A stretch of DNA of 64,000 nucleotides from the NCBI GenBank assembly GCA_963753845.1, contig CAVWEI010000025.1, positions 62,001-126,000 on the forward strand, in the 5' to 3' direction. The notes beneath the pieces were generated by a model. That model saw only the letters and a list, made by a program, of their open reading frames with translations. It ran no database searches and was not told the DNA's origin. Shown here in pieces: positions 36,596-45,053 of the stretch. Both the position numbers and the translations under genes were made by a program. Each line of letters starts with the position of its first letter. The first letter of the stretch is position 1. This DNA comes from Thiosocius sp963753845 (lineage in GTDB: Bacteria > Pseudomonadota > Gammaproteobacteria > Chromatiales > Chromatiaceae).

Positions 36596-37269
36596 TCCGG
36601 TACCTCCCCGGGTTCGGTCGATGATGTGTCGTCTGCGGGTCGCGCGTCCTGTTGAATCGGCGCGCTTCCGGTGATGGGCCGTGCGACCAGCACCGGCCAC
36701 GCTTGGCCGTGCACCGGTGTCACCGTGACACTGACCAGATTGGGCAGCAGACCGGCGTGGTCCCAGTCGGATTGCCATTCGGGCGTCTGTCCGGCGCTCG
36801 CCGGGCCGAGGTACGAAATCTGAATCCGGTCCAGATGCTCGACCAGTACCGCACGCTCGGCAACTCCCTCGCTCTGTGTCAAAGGATTCTTGTCGATGCG
36901 CTCGCGGCTGAGTACGAGTTGTTCGCCGTCGGCCGTCGCTTCGCTGCCGAGGCGGATACGCATCATGCCCCCGATCCCGACCCAGCTCGGGATGTCTGCG
37001 ATGAATTGCAGGCGGTCGGAGGTGCCGCGGAACCCTGTCCGGTTGGCAGGGTCGTCGGGGTCGCGCACGGAGCGAGCGCGGGTTATGGCGTCGTGCAGAA
37101 ATTGCCACCCGATGCGCATGATCTCGGATGACTCGGCCTGCCGATCGACGGCCTGGGCACTGCGCTGGCCGATGCGTACTGCGCCATAGACCAGGCTGAC
37201 CAGCAGGGCGGCGACGCTCAGTGCCACGAGCATTTCGACCAGGGTAAAGCCGTTGCTGTTGGGCCTCAT
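36592..37269 (-). CDS. gspJ: type II secretion minor pseudopilin J
   Basis: Minor pseudopilin that joins GspI and GspK in the tip complex. The leader GFTLVEMLVAL has the G/F cleavage site and Glu5. The globular domain includes FLHDAITRARSVRDPDDPAN. The last 25 residues are an acidic, Pro-rich tail not needed for the fold. Its ATG overlaps the gspI stop by 4 bases (ATGA) and its stop overlaps the gspK TTG. At 225 residues the length is usual. Confidence 0.9.
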   Translation of the reverse strand: MRPNSNGFTLVEMLVALSVAALLVSLVYGAVRIGQRSAQAVDRQAESSEIMRIGWQFLHDAITRARSVRDPDDPANRTGFRGTSDRLQFIADIPSWVGIGGMMRIRLGSEATADGEQLVLSRERIDKNPLTQSEGVAERAVLVEHLDRIQISYLGPASAGQTPEWQSDWDHAGLLPNLVSVTVTPVHGQAWPVLVARPITGSAPIQQDARPADDTSSTEPGEVPD

Positions 37270-37652
37270 TCCGCGTCCAGACGTGTGAGCAGCAGGCTGT
37301 CGAGGACAAAGGAGTGCGGCTCCGTTCCCTCGCCCCAGGTAACTGTCAGTTCGAGGTCCAGCGGCTGCAGGCTGGCTGGCGGGCCGTCGTGACGCGGGCC
37401 CTCACGCAGTACGGCCTGCCAACGGTAGCCGTCGACAAAGGCGCCTGCCAGAATCCCGGGCTGCAGGCCTGTGTAAGCCTGAAGTTCGGTGAGTTTGCTG
37501 CGCGCAAGCAGGGCCGCATGGGCCTGCTCGCCGGCCAGGCGGGCACCGCGCAGGCCACTCTGAAAAAGCTGCAGCAGGGCGCCGCCGACCACCGCGAACA
37601 GGGTCAATGCGACCAGTATCTCGATCAGCGTGAAACCGCGCGCTGTCCTCAC
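37266..37652 (-). CDS. gspI: type II secretion minor pseudopilin I
   Basis: Minor pseudopilin that starts assembly of the tip. The leader ARGFTLIEILVALTLFAVVG has the cleavage site and Glu5. The small globular domain ends SFVLDSLLLTRLDAE. The start codon is GTG, overlapping the gspH stop as GTGA. At 128 residues it is typical. Confidence 0.9.
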   Translation of the reverse strand: MRTARGFTLIEILVALTLFAVVGGALLQLFQSGLRGARLAGEQAHAALLARSKLTELQAYTGLQPGILAGAFVDGYRWQAVLREGPRHDGPPASLQPLDLELTVTWGEGTEPHSFVLDSLLLTRLDAE

Positions 37653-38149
37653 TGGCGCTCAGCCTCCCGCAAGCGTATCCGCCCGGTCAGCCACTCGATG
37701 TCGACCAGCAGGGCGCTTTCGGCCAACTGCAGTGATACCCGCCCACCGGTCGAACTGCCATCGGGAAAGAAATCGATGCCGCCGCGCGTCTCGCCGCTGA
37801 GTAGCGACTGACCGGTGGTCAGCCTGACCCCGACATCCTCCGGCAGTTTGCGCCAGGTACCCGAGCCCTCGACGCCGAATGCCTTGCTTTGGGTGTCGAT
37901 CACGAATCGCCGGCGGGTCTGGGCCGCCTGGGCCTGGCGACGCGTCTCGCGCAGCGTGGTGGCGACCTCGCCGGCTGCGGCACGCAGGGTGCGCGCCGGT
38001 GACGGTGTCAGCATGGGAGCAAGAACGGCAGACAGCACGACGAGCAGGGTGAATACGATCAGCAGCTCGACCAGCGTAAAACCGGCCGCCGCAGCTCGAC
38101 AGGGGCTGTTGAGGCTGCAGGGCAGGGAATCATTCCCAGCTGTGGACAT
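37649..38149 (-). CDS. gspH: type II secretion minor pseudopilin H
   Basis: Minor pseudopilin with a long leader: the cleavage site AAAAGFTLVELLIVF lies about 22 residues after the ATG at 38149. Starts at 38155 and 38191 are also in frame but would overlap gspG even more. The globular part has the GspH pattern (TLRETRRQAQAAQTRRRFVI, GGIDFFPDGSSTGGRVSLQ). The chosen start overlaps the end of gspG by 20 bases. It is followed by gspI with a 4-base overlap. Confidence 0.87.
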   Translation of the reverse strand: MSTAGNDSLPCSLNSPCRAAAAGFTLVELLIVFTLLVVLSAVLAPMLTPSPARTLRAAAGEVATTLRETRRQAQAAQTRRRFVIDTQSKAFGVEGSGTWRKLPEDVGVRLTTGQSLLSGETRGGIDFFPDGSSTGGRVSLQLAESALLVDIEWLTGRIRLREAERQ

Positions 38150-38543
38150 CGGCATCGTCACCTTCGCCGCCGGGGCTGCCGTCGCCACCATAAGAGATCA
38201 CGTCGAACGGACCGTTCTCCCCGGGCCGCTGCAGGACCAGGTCGTAGCCCCAGGGATCCTTGAGTTGTGACAGTTTGCGGACATACGGGCCGTTCCAGCG
38301 CTCGACCCCATCGGGCTGTCTCACCAGATCGGTCAGCGTTTCCGGGTAGCGTCCGGTCTCCAGCCGGTACAGTTCGACCGTGTTGGCGATCTTCTCGAGC
38401 TGGATGGACGCCGATTTGCGGTTGGCATCACGCGCCTTGCCCAGCAGGTTGGGTGCCACCACGGCGGCCAGCACTGCCACCAGTGCGATGACTACGATGA
38501 GTTCGATCAGGGTGAAGCCGGTCGTGCGGGCGGATGTCGACAT
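38130..38543 (-). CDS. gspG: type II secretion major pseudopilin
   Basis: Main subunit of the pseudopilus. The leader TTGFTLIELIVVIALVAVLA has the cleavage site and Glu5. The body has the conserved LYRLETGRYPETLTDLV, and the C-terminal calcium site region GGDGSPGGEGDDADVHSWE ends at the expected Trp-Glu. From the ATG at 38543 it has 137 residues, normal for GspG. An ATG eight codons earlier overlaps the gspF end. The gap to gspF is 20 bases. Confidence 0.95.
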   Translation of the reverse strand: MSTSARTTGFTLIELIVVIALVAVLAAVVAPNLLGKARDANRKSASIQLEKIANTVELYRLETGRYPETLTDLVRQPDGVERWNGPYVRKLSQLKDPWGYDLVLQRPGENGPFDVISYGGDGSPGGEGDDADVHSWE

Positions 38544-38563
38544 GCGAAAACTCCGGGTGTCGG

Positions 38564-39784
38564 TCAAAAGGCAAGGTTGTTGGATTCGAGGATCATGAGC
38601 ACCACGGACAGGATGATCACGGTGACCAGCAGGGCAATGGTGATGATGATCGCAGGCTCGGCCAGGGTCAGCAGCCGCTTGAGCGTGGTCTGCACGTCAC
38701 GCTCGTAGATATCGGCGACCTGCGCCAGCAGCTGCTCGAGTCTGCCCGTGGTTTCGCCAAGCTTGATCAGCTGGGTCGCCAGGGTCGGCAAGGCCCCGGA
38801 TTCGGCCAATGGCCGCGCAAGGCTCTCACCTTCGCGAACGCGCCGGGCCACCTGACTCAGGGCGCGCGCCATCACCGCGTTGCCGACGATCTCCTTGGCG
38901 ATGTCCATCGCAGACAGCAGGTGAACGCCGTTCATCAGCAGGGTCGACAAGGTACGGGCGAAACGTGCCGTCTGCAGTTTCCTGATGAGCGGGCCGATCA
39001 TTGGCAGCTGGAGGAGTCGGGTGTCCCAACGCACACGGCCTGCAGGGCTGGTCCAGTCATGATGCAGCCACCAGATGGCCGAACCGAGGCCCGCGAGCAT
39101 CAGCCACCACCAGCCTGTGACCAGCTCACCGGCACCGGCAACGATCCGGGTCAGCAAGGGCAGTTCACGGCCGGCCTCGGCGAACAGCTGGGTAAATTGC
39201 GGCACCACGAAAGCCAGGAGCACCGCCACCGCCACCAGGGCCAGGAGCAACAGAATCGCAGGGTACAGCAGTGCGGAGATGAGGGCCTGGCGCAGCTCGC
39301 GGCGATTGGCGCGAAAATCAGCCATGCGCTCCAGGGCGATATCCAGGGCGCCACTCGACTCACCGGCACGCACCATGTTGCAGTAAAAGCGGTCGAAGCC
39401 GGGGTCGGCCTCCTCGAGCGCCGAGGACAGGGGCTTGCCGCCACGGACCGCAGTGTTCACGGTCGCGGCAATATGCGCCATGGTCGGGCTGTCCGCCAGG
39501 CCCTCGAGCATGTCGAGGGCCTGGCCCAACGGCAGGCCGGCGCGCAGCAGGGTGGCCAGCTCCAGGGTGAACAGATCGATATCGGTGCTGCGCGCCTGAC
39601 GCGATCCGCGGCGCTCAGCAGCGCGTGGTGCGTCGATCGGCGTCTGGCCCGCATTGTCGATCTGGATAGGGATCTTGCCCTCACCCTGCAACTTGTGGGC
39701 CGCACCCTGGCGATCGTGCGCCTCGATCCGGCCCTCGATGACCTGCCCGTCGCCCGTGGCTGCTTTGTAACGGAATAGAGGCAT
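38564..39784 (-). CDS. gspF: type II secretion inner-membrane platform protein
   Basis: Polytopic core of the assembly platform, driven by GspE. It begins MPLFRYKAATGDGQVIEGRI and has two tandem GspF domains with three membrane segments (about 170-190, 225-250 and 375-400 in this start). The family stretches RAGLPLGQALDMLEG and GETTGRLEQLLAQVADIYE are present. The ATG at 39784 lies just after the gspE stop, with 4 bases between; a much longer upstream frame lies inside gspE and was rejected. It has 406 residues. Confidence 0.94.
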   Translation of the reverse strand: MPLFRYKAATGDGQVIEGRIEAHDRQGAAHKLQGEGKIPIQIDNAGQTPIDAPRAAERRGSRQARSTDIDLFTLELATLLRAGLPLGQALDMLEGLADSPTMAHIAATVNTAVRGGKPLSSALEEADPGFDRFYCNMVRAGESSGALDIALERMADFRANRRELRQALISALLYPAILLLLALVAVAVLLAFVVPQFTQLFAEAGRELPLLTRIVAGAGELVTGWWWLMLAGLGSAIWWLHHDWTSPAGRVRWDTRLLQLPMIGPLIRKLQTARFARTLSTLLMNGVHLLSAMDIAKEIVGNAVMARALSQVARRVREGESLARPLAESGALPTLATQLIKLGETTGRLEQLLAQVADIYERDVQTTLKRLLTLAEPAIIITIALLVTVIILSVVLMILESNNLAF

Positions 39785-39788
39785 GCTG

Positions 39789-41519
39789 TCAGTCGATCCC
39801 GGTGGCCGATTGGGTGACGCGTTCAATCTCCTCGATGGTGGTGAGGCCTGCCACGGCTTTGCGAAGGCCATCGCTGCGCATGGTGATCATCCCTTGTTCC
39901 TGGGCGATACCTTGCAGGGTATCGGCATCCATGCGGGCGATGACGGCCCGGCGCAGCGGCTCGGTCATCACCATCAGTTCGAGGATGGTCGTTCGCCCAC
40001 GGTAGCCCGTCTGATCACACTCAACGCAGCCAGCTGCTCGATAGAGGGTGGGCGACGGCTCATCGGTGAAACGGTCGAGGCCGAGGTCCCGGATACGCGA
40101 AGCGGATGGGTTATAAGGGACCCGGCAATGCGGGCACAAACGCCGCACCAGGCGCTGCGCGAGTATGCCGTCGATAGTGGAGGTGAGCAGATAGTCATCG
40201 ACCTGCATGTCCTGCATACGGGTGATGCTGCTCGCCGCATCGTTGGTGTGCAGGGTCGAAAATACCTTGTGACCGGTGAGCGCGGCCTGCACTGCGATTC
40301 GGGCGGTTTCGACGTCGCGCATCTCGCCGATCATGATGATGTCCGGGTCCTGCCGCAGGATTGCACGCAGCGCATTGGCGAAGGTCAGATCGATGTTTGG
40401 CCGCACCGGGATCTGGTTGATGCCCTGGAGCTGGTATTCCACCGGGTCTTCGACGGTCAGGATCTTCTTGTCGGGCGTGTTCAGGGCCGACAGGGCGGCG
40501 TACAGGGTGGTCGTCTTGCCGCTGCCGGTCGGTCCCGTCACCAGCACGATGCCGTGCGGGCGGGCCAACAGCTGCTCGAATCGACGCAGGGTGTCGCCTT
40601 CGAAGCCGAGCGCGGCAAAGTCGAGCGTCACGTCACCGCGATCCAGCAGGCGCAGGACCACGCTCTCACCGTGCAGGGTGGGAACCGTCGATATCCGCAT
40701 GTCGACCTCACGGCCCTCGACCCGCAGCTTGATCCGCCCGTCCTGAGGCAGCCGACGCTCGGCGATGTTGAGATTGGCCATCACCTTGATGCGCGAGACG
40801 ATCGCGGCCGGTGAAACGCCGCGCGGGAGCGCGATCGGGCGCAGATTGCCGTCGATCCGGTAGCGCACCGACATCTTGTTTTCGAAAGGCTCGATATGGA
40901 TGTCGGAGGCACGCAGTTCCAGGGCACGCGAGATAAGCTCGTTGACGCGGCGGATGACCGGTGCCTCGCTGGCCATATCGCGCAGGTTGGCGATCTCATC
41001 CGCTTCGTTGTCGGTCTTGGTGTCCAAGTTGGCCAGCAGCGGTTCGGTTTCCTCCGCGCTGGGGAAATGCCGGGACAGGGCCGCCTGGATGTCGCTGATA
41101 AGCCCGATGCGGGGGTCCACGGGGCGGCCAAGGGCCAGCTTCACGGCCTCGAGGATGAAGCCGTCGCCCGGGTCGGCGAGGGCGATCTCCACATTGCCGG
41201 CCGAGGCCCTCAGCGGAACGGCGTAGTGCTGTCGAAGAAAGTCGGCCGAGACGGCCAGTTCGTCGCCCGGACCGTCAAGATAATCCGGCTTTGTGACCAG
41301 CGGCCAGCCCGTCGTCTCGGACAGGGCCTCGGCCAGATCGCGCTCGCCGACGAATCCAAGCTGGACCAGCAGAGGACCCAGCAGACCGCCTTTTTCCGCC
41401 TGCAGACTTCTTACCTGCTCAAGCTGTTCGGCAGCAAGCTTCCCTGATTGGACCAAGCGGTCGCCCACGGCGATCGGGATCGATTGGCGATTTGTCGCTT
41501 GAATGTCCATGTCAGCCAC
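39789..41519 (-). CDS. gspE: type II secretion ATPase
   Basis: Cytoplasmic hexameric ATPase powering pseudopilus assembly. An N-terminal MshEN-like part (about residues 15-80, with GLLGPLLVQLGFVGERDL) precedes the N2 and catalytic domains. Motifs include SDIHIEPF, Walker A GPTGSGKTT, the Asp box EDPVEYQ, Walker B DPDIIMIGEMRD, a His box and the zinc site CPHC...CVEC. It is the first gene of the gsp operon. The start may be GTG at 41519 or ATG at 41510; the latter has GGTGG close upstream. The 144 bases before it should contain the operon promoter. Confidence 0.95.
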   Translation of the reverse strand: MADMDIQATNRQSIPIAVGDRLVQSGKLAAEQLEQVRSLQAEKGGLLGPLLVQLGFVGERDLAEALSETTGWPLVTKPDYLDGPGDELAVSADFLRQHYAVPLRASAGNVEIALADPGDGFILEAVKLALGRPVDPRIGLISDIQAALSRHFPSAEETEPLLANLDTKTDNEADEIANLRDMASEAPVIRRVNELISRALELRASDIHIEPFENKMSVRYRIDGNLRPIALPRGVSPAAIVSRIKVMANLNIAERRLPQDGRIKLRVEGREVDMRISTVPTLHGESVVLRLLDRGDVTLDFAALGFEGDTLRRFEQLLARPHGIVLVTGPTGSGKTTTLYAALSALNTPDKKILTVEDPVEYQLQGINQIPVRPNIDLTFANALRAILRQDPDIIMIGEMRDVETARIAVQAALTGHKVFSTLHTNDAASSITRMQDMQVDDYLLTSTIDGILAQRLVRRLCPHCRVPYNPSASRIRDLGLDRFTDEPSPTLYRAAGCVECDQTGYRGRTTILELMVMTEPLRRAVIARMDADTLQGIAQEQGMITMRSDGLRKAVAGLTTIEEIERVTQSATGID

Positions 41520-41663
41520 CAGAATAACCCGTTTTTACCTCATTGAAATGCCGAAACGATGCCAGCCGTCAGACGGGTCGAAAACGCAAATGTTACCCGG
41601 TGCAGTCCTATGGCTGCGAACGCGATCCGGTGCGCGACTTCCGGTTGCAGGTCCATTCAGGCA

Positions 41664-41870
41664 TCAGGCATCCAGATCCGGGATCAGCCGGCTCTCCAGC
41701 CTTGCGATGGCGTCTTTGAGCAGCAGTTTGCGTTTCTTGAGCCGGGTCAGGCGCAGGTGATCGGGGCAGACATCTTCCGCCAGGCGCAGGATGGCCGCGT
41801 CGAGATCGCGGTGTTCCAGGCGCAGTTCAGCGATGTGCTCGCGCATTGGCTTGCAGGCTTCGTCGTCCAT
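41664..41870 (-). CDS. DUF465/YdcH-family small protein
   Basis: A 68-residue, highly charged helical hairpin protein with the family core HLRLTRLKKRKLLLKDAIAR. Members are cytosolic and common in proteobacteria, but no biochemical role is firmly known. It stands alone, with gaps of 144 bases to gspE and 274 bases to the next gene upstream, so it is likely monocistronic or at the end of a transcript. The start ATG lies at the first Met before the predicted helix. Confidence 0.85.
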   Translation of the reverse strand: MDDEACKPMREHIAELRLEHRDLDAAILRLAEDVCPDHLRLTRLKKRKLLLKDAIARLESRLIPDLDA

Positions 41871-42144
41871 CGGGTCGGGCTGGGGGCTGGTACGAATCCG
41901 CCCAGTTTACGGCACGCGGGATCAAAAGGGTCAGTGATTTTGCCGCCCGCGAGGTGTTGGTTCAGCGGGCGGCGGTAAAGAAGGCGAAGGCGGCGCTGCG
42001 AAGGCCTCAATGTGGCTCTGTGTGATGCGTCCAATCTCAACATAACCCACGTACGCTGAGGCTGGGCAGGTCAAAACATCATGTCTAGATACCCGTTGAC
42101 GCCGGTCGGGATGGCCCCGCATCGGGTGTGCAGGATAAAGGTTT

Positions 42145-42609
42145 TCAGCGCCCGACCTGTTTTGCCGCCTCCTTGGCCTCCTGCAGTTCCTGCTCCGCTG
42201 CCTCCACCCTCTGAAAATATTCGGGTTTGATGCGGCTTCCGCCGCCGGCCATCCCCTGTCGATCGCCTTCCCTGAATTCCTTGGCCTCGGCCAGATTGGC
42301 CTCGGCGGCCTCGACGCGCTGTTGCGCCGCCGCACGCTGCTGCTTCATGGCGCGCTGACGCTGGTTCTGGCTGTCTTTGGCGGACCTTGCCGCCGCATTG
42401 TCGCTGCCAAGGCTGGGCTCGAGGTCGGCATTGGGGGCGGGTGCCGGGGTTATTGTGATGGGCTCGGCCACCACGGCATCGGCGGGGACGCTGTCGGAGA
42501 AGGTTACGTTGCCCTTGTCGTCAATCGATTCGAAGACCTGTTCTGCTGCCATCGATTGCAGCGATATGCCCAGGGTCAATACACAGCAGCCGGTAATCAA
42601 AATTTTCAT
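42145..42609 (-). CDS. periplasmic DUF4124 protein with coiled-coil tail
   Basis: The signal peptide (residues 1 to about 22, ending SMAA) is followed by the DUF4124 motif QVFESIDDKGNVTFSDSVPA. This is a short beta unit found in many gamma-proteobacterial envelope proteins. The last 90 residues are Ala/Glu/Gln-rich and predicted coiled coil (EAAEANLAEAKEFREGDRQG). GGAGG six bases before the ATG gives a strong start. It lies 27 bases after the amphi-Trp gene on the same strand and could be read from the same transcript. Its function is unknown. Confidence 0.85.
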   Translation of the reverse strand: MKILITGCCVLTLGISLQSMAAEQVFESIDDKGNVTFSDSVPADAVVAEPITITPAPAPNADLEPSLGSDNAAARSAKDSQNQRQRAMKQQRAAAQQRVEAAEANLAEAKEFREGDRQGMAGGGSRIKPEYFQRVEAAEQELQEAKEAAKQVGR

Positions 42610-42636
42610 AACAAGCCTCCATTGCGATCTGTCAGA

Positions 42637-42918
42637 CTATTTGTAAACCACTGCGTTCAGCCGTAGCGGTTTCTTGCGCTTGACCTTTTCTTCGGCCTGC
42701 CAGGTTACGCGTATGTCCAGACGGTGACTGAGCTCGTCCTGGCTGGCGGTAATCTTCAGGTTCAACAGGCCTTCGGGTTCCATGACGATCTCCCCGTCTT
42801 CGTCGCTGAAAGCGAGCTTTCCCTTGGCGATGCCGCTGGTGATGGACTTGAGTATCGCCTGTATGGTCTCGGCGTCCTGCAGGGATTCGTGCCTGAAACT
42901 GTTCTTGCTCTGCCGCAT
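42637..42918 (-). CDS. amphi-Trp domain protein
   Basis: A 93-residue protein built as one amphi-Trp domain: SFRHESLQDAETIQAILKSI, FSDEDGEIVMEPEGLLNLKI, and the conserved Trp in DIRVTWQ near the end. Such proteins are usually found next to HPr-kinase-related and ATP-grasp genes of the so-called GAK neighbourhood, exactly the setting here. Biochemical function is unknown. It could be an adaptor or substrate carrier for the enzymes. The ATG at 42918 leaves 13 bases after the phosphoesterase stop; the frame upstream of it overlaps that gene. Confidence 0.82.
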   Translation of the reverse strand: MRQSKNSFRHESLQDAETIQAILKSITSGIAKGKLAFSDEDGEIVMEPEGLLNLKITASQDELSHRLDIRVTWQAEEKVKRKKPLRLNAVVYK

Positions 42919-42931
42919 CGGTTTGCCTGAC

Positions 42932-44263
42932 TCACTGTTGAATGTAACTGTCGGGTTCGAAGATCTTCGCATAAGGGTGGTCGGTGCTGATACCGATGAC
43001 CCTGCCTTCGGGGCGGACGATGGTGACACCCACGCCATAGCCGGCCAGCCCCTCTTTCATGCGCGAGTTGCGGTCCATGGTGATGTCACTCTCGAAGTGG
43101 ATCATGCCCTTGCGCAGCATCAACTGCTGGCCCCTGGTGCGATTCCGATGGCCGTGGACGACGGCGTGCACGCCGTGGCGATATGCCCTGGCCACGCCAC
43201 CCCTGGTGAGTGGCATGTCGACGTCACGGTATTTGGTGCGCATCGTGTTGGCAAGCGGGCCGTAGTAGAACTCGAACAGGTCACGCCGGATCTGCTTGCG
43301 AAACAGGCGGTTCAGGTGGGCGACACCTTTTCGTTCGATCAGTGCGGTTACCTGGTCATCGATACCGGCATGGATGAACAGAAAGGACCCCGAGCGATAG
43401 GCCAGTTGCATGTCACGGAAGAACCAGGCGAACTCGCCACCGGGTTCGAGGAAGAGTTTCCTGCATTTGCGTGCCGTGGCATACACGTCGCGCAGCGAAA
43501 GCCCTGCATCCTTACAGGCCTGCTCGAACACCTGGACTTTTTTGCGCATACGTGAAGTCTCGCGCTCGATGCTCTGTTTCGACATCAGGTGGGCGGCCTT
43601 GAGGGGAAACTCCTCGAACCAGTCCGCGGAAGGGTAGAGCCTGTTTCGACACTTGTTTACGCCGGGAATGCCACGCAGGCTTTTCCTGCCACAGAGATAC
43701 TCGGCGTGAATCTCTTTCAACAAGGGGACAACCTTGGGTCCCATGCGAACGAACAGGTGCTCGGTCAGGGTATCGCGTTCCATATTCATTGCACGCAGCC
43801 CCATCAGCAGCCGGACGTCGTGATTTCCCGCCAGCAGCTTTACCCTGGCACCCGTGCGCATCAGGTGACGGACGCTGCGCAATACCTCGAGATTGCTCGG
43901 TCCCTTGTCAAGGCAATCACCACCGATGATGAAGGTGCCCTTTCTGCCCGCCTTGGTCAGTTTGATGTCGAAATAACCGGGCCCGGTCTTGCGCACGCCG
44001 CCACTGGCCACCAGGGAGGCATTGAACGCCTCTGCATCGGCATGGGGGTCTGCGAGAAAGTAGATCGGGCGCTTCGGCCCGTGCCAGGGCCTGTGCGAGA
44101 CGGCCCGCGCCAGCGCATGGCCAAGGGCGCGGTCCTTGCTTGCCGAGTGGTGCCTGCCAGGTCGCCATTGCTTTGCAGCAGTCGGTAACTCATCGGCTAT
44201 CCAGCGCTTCCCATGGTAGTGCGGCAGTTTCGTCTTGTGCTTGTTGTGCTTGCTATGAGGCAT
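42932..44263 (-). CDS. metallophosphoesterase (PPP-like)
   Basis: Binuclear metal phosphatase or diesterase. Metal-binding motifs appear in order: DPHAD (residues 72-76), GGDCLDKG (114-121), GNHD (146-149), IHAGID and HGHRNRT in the C-terminal half. The first 45 residues are very basic and His-rich (MPHSKHNKHKTKLPHYHGKR). A helical insert of about 130 residues separates the GNHD block from the last His motifs. It belongs with the phosphoryl-transfer operon to its right, after an 81-base gap. The substrate is unknown; protein, nucleotide or small-molecule phosphates all remain possible. Confidence 0.85.
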   Translation of the reverse strand: MPHSKHNKHKTKLPHYHGKRWIADELPTAAKQWRPGRHHSASKDRALGHALARAVSHRPWHGPKRPIYFLADPHADAEAFNASLVASGGVRKTGPGYFDIKLTKAGRKGTFIIGGDCLDKGPSNLEVLRSVRHLMRTGARVKLLAGNHDVRLLMGLRAMNMERDTLTEHLFVRMGPKVVPLLKEIHAEYLCGRKSLRGIPGVNKCRNRLYPSADWFEEFPLKAAHLMSKQSIERETSRMRKKVQVFEQACKDAGLSLRDVYATARKCRKLFLEPGGEFAWFFRDMQLAYRSGSFLFIHAGIDDQVTALIERKGVAHLNRLFRKQIRRDLFEFYYGPLANTMRTKYRDVDMPLTRGGVARAYRHGVHAVVHGHRNRTRGQQLMLRKGMIHFESDITMDRNSRMKEGLAGYGVGVTIVRPEGRVIGISTDHPYAKIFEPDSYIQQ

Positions 44264-44344
44264 GTCAGCGTTCGTGCAGTTTCGTAGAGCGCATCTGTGT
44301 ACCAGATCCAGGTTGCGGTTGCGTGAAGCCCACAGTTTCAGCGT

Positions 44345-45049
44345 TCAATCGGTGTATTCACTCGGTCCGGCACGAATCTTCCACTCACCGGCGATATGCC
44401 GCCAAAGCCCGTTCGGGACGTACTCCAGGAATACCGGTCGGGCATGGTACATGCTCAGTTGCGCGATCTGTTCGAACGACAGCACGCCCATGTGATAAGC
44501 GGCGTGGCGGAATGCCGCACCGTGGCCGACGAACAGCCTCAGGGTATCCACGGCGGCATTCGTCGCGAGCGATTCCATCTGCCGCCCGATATGCGCGGCG
44601 ACTCGCTCGCCGGCCTCGAGCAGGGACTCGGCACCCTGTAGCGGCAGCCGAAAGCGGCTGTTCGACTTCCAGTCGGGCGGCAGGTCGGGGAAGCGTGGGT
44701 CTTCGTGGACGACCGCCTCGATAGCCGCGATGCTGAGATTGGCGGCGCTGCCCAGGCCGCGCTCGGCCAGATCGTCAAAGCCGTTCAGCCGGGGTGGGCC
44801 GCGAAAACGCCCGGCCAGCTGCTCGATGATGATCTGTGCCGTCTGCCAGGCCCTGAGCAGCTGCGAACTGTCCACCCGGGGCGACAGCAACCAGCCGTGA
44901 CTGTCGATAGTTTCGCGCAGCATGATGCCAGCTGCGCGCGCCTGGTCCTCCCCCCCGGCAGTCAGGGGGAAGGGCTGGTGTGCGCTGGGTGTATCCGGCA
45001 GTTGCCGGTAGTCGCCATGACGGATGAGTGCCGCGATCAGCCTTGGCAT
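44345..45049 (-). CDS. histidine phosphatase family protein
   Basis: Cytoplasmic phosphohydrolase of the phosphoglycerate-mutase fold. The catalytic RHG lies at residues 10-12 (ALIRHGDY), the second Arg in SSQLLRAWQTAQ, and the distal His in FVGHGAAFRH. The 234 residues suggest an insertion compared with SixA. It starts 4 bases after the stop of the SixA-Nudix gene and is part of the same operon, so the cluster encodes two histidine phosphatase domains. The substrate cannot be read from the sequence. Confidence 0.85.
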   Translation of the reverse strand: MPRLIAALIRHGDYRQLPDTPSAHQPFPLTAGGEDQARAAGIMLRETIDSHGWLLSPRVDSSQLLRAWQTAQIIIEQLAGRFRGPPRLNGFDDLAERGLGSAANLSIAAIEAVVHEDPRFPDLPPDWKSNSRFRLPLQGAESLLEAGERVAAHIGRQMESLATNAAVDTLRLFVGHGAAFRHAAYHMGVLSFEQIAQLSMYHARPVFLEYVPNGLWRHIAGEWKIRAGPSEYTD

Positions 45050-45053
45050 GGCC

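Noticed and set aside
38534..39778. 414-residue open frame on the plus strand
   Set aside because: It is antisense to gspF, Gln/Gly/His-rich, and has no domain. High GC keeps such shadow frames open.
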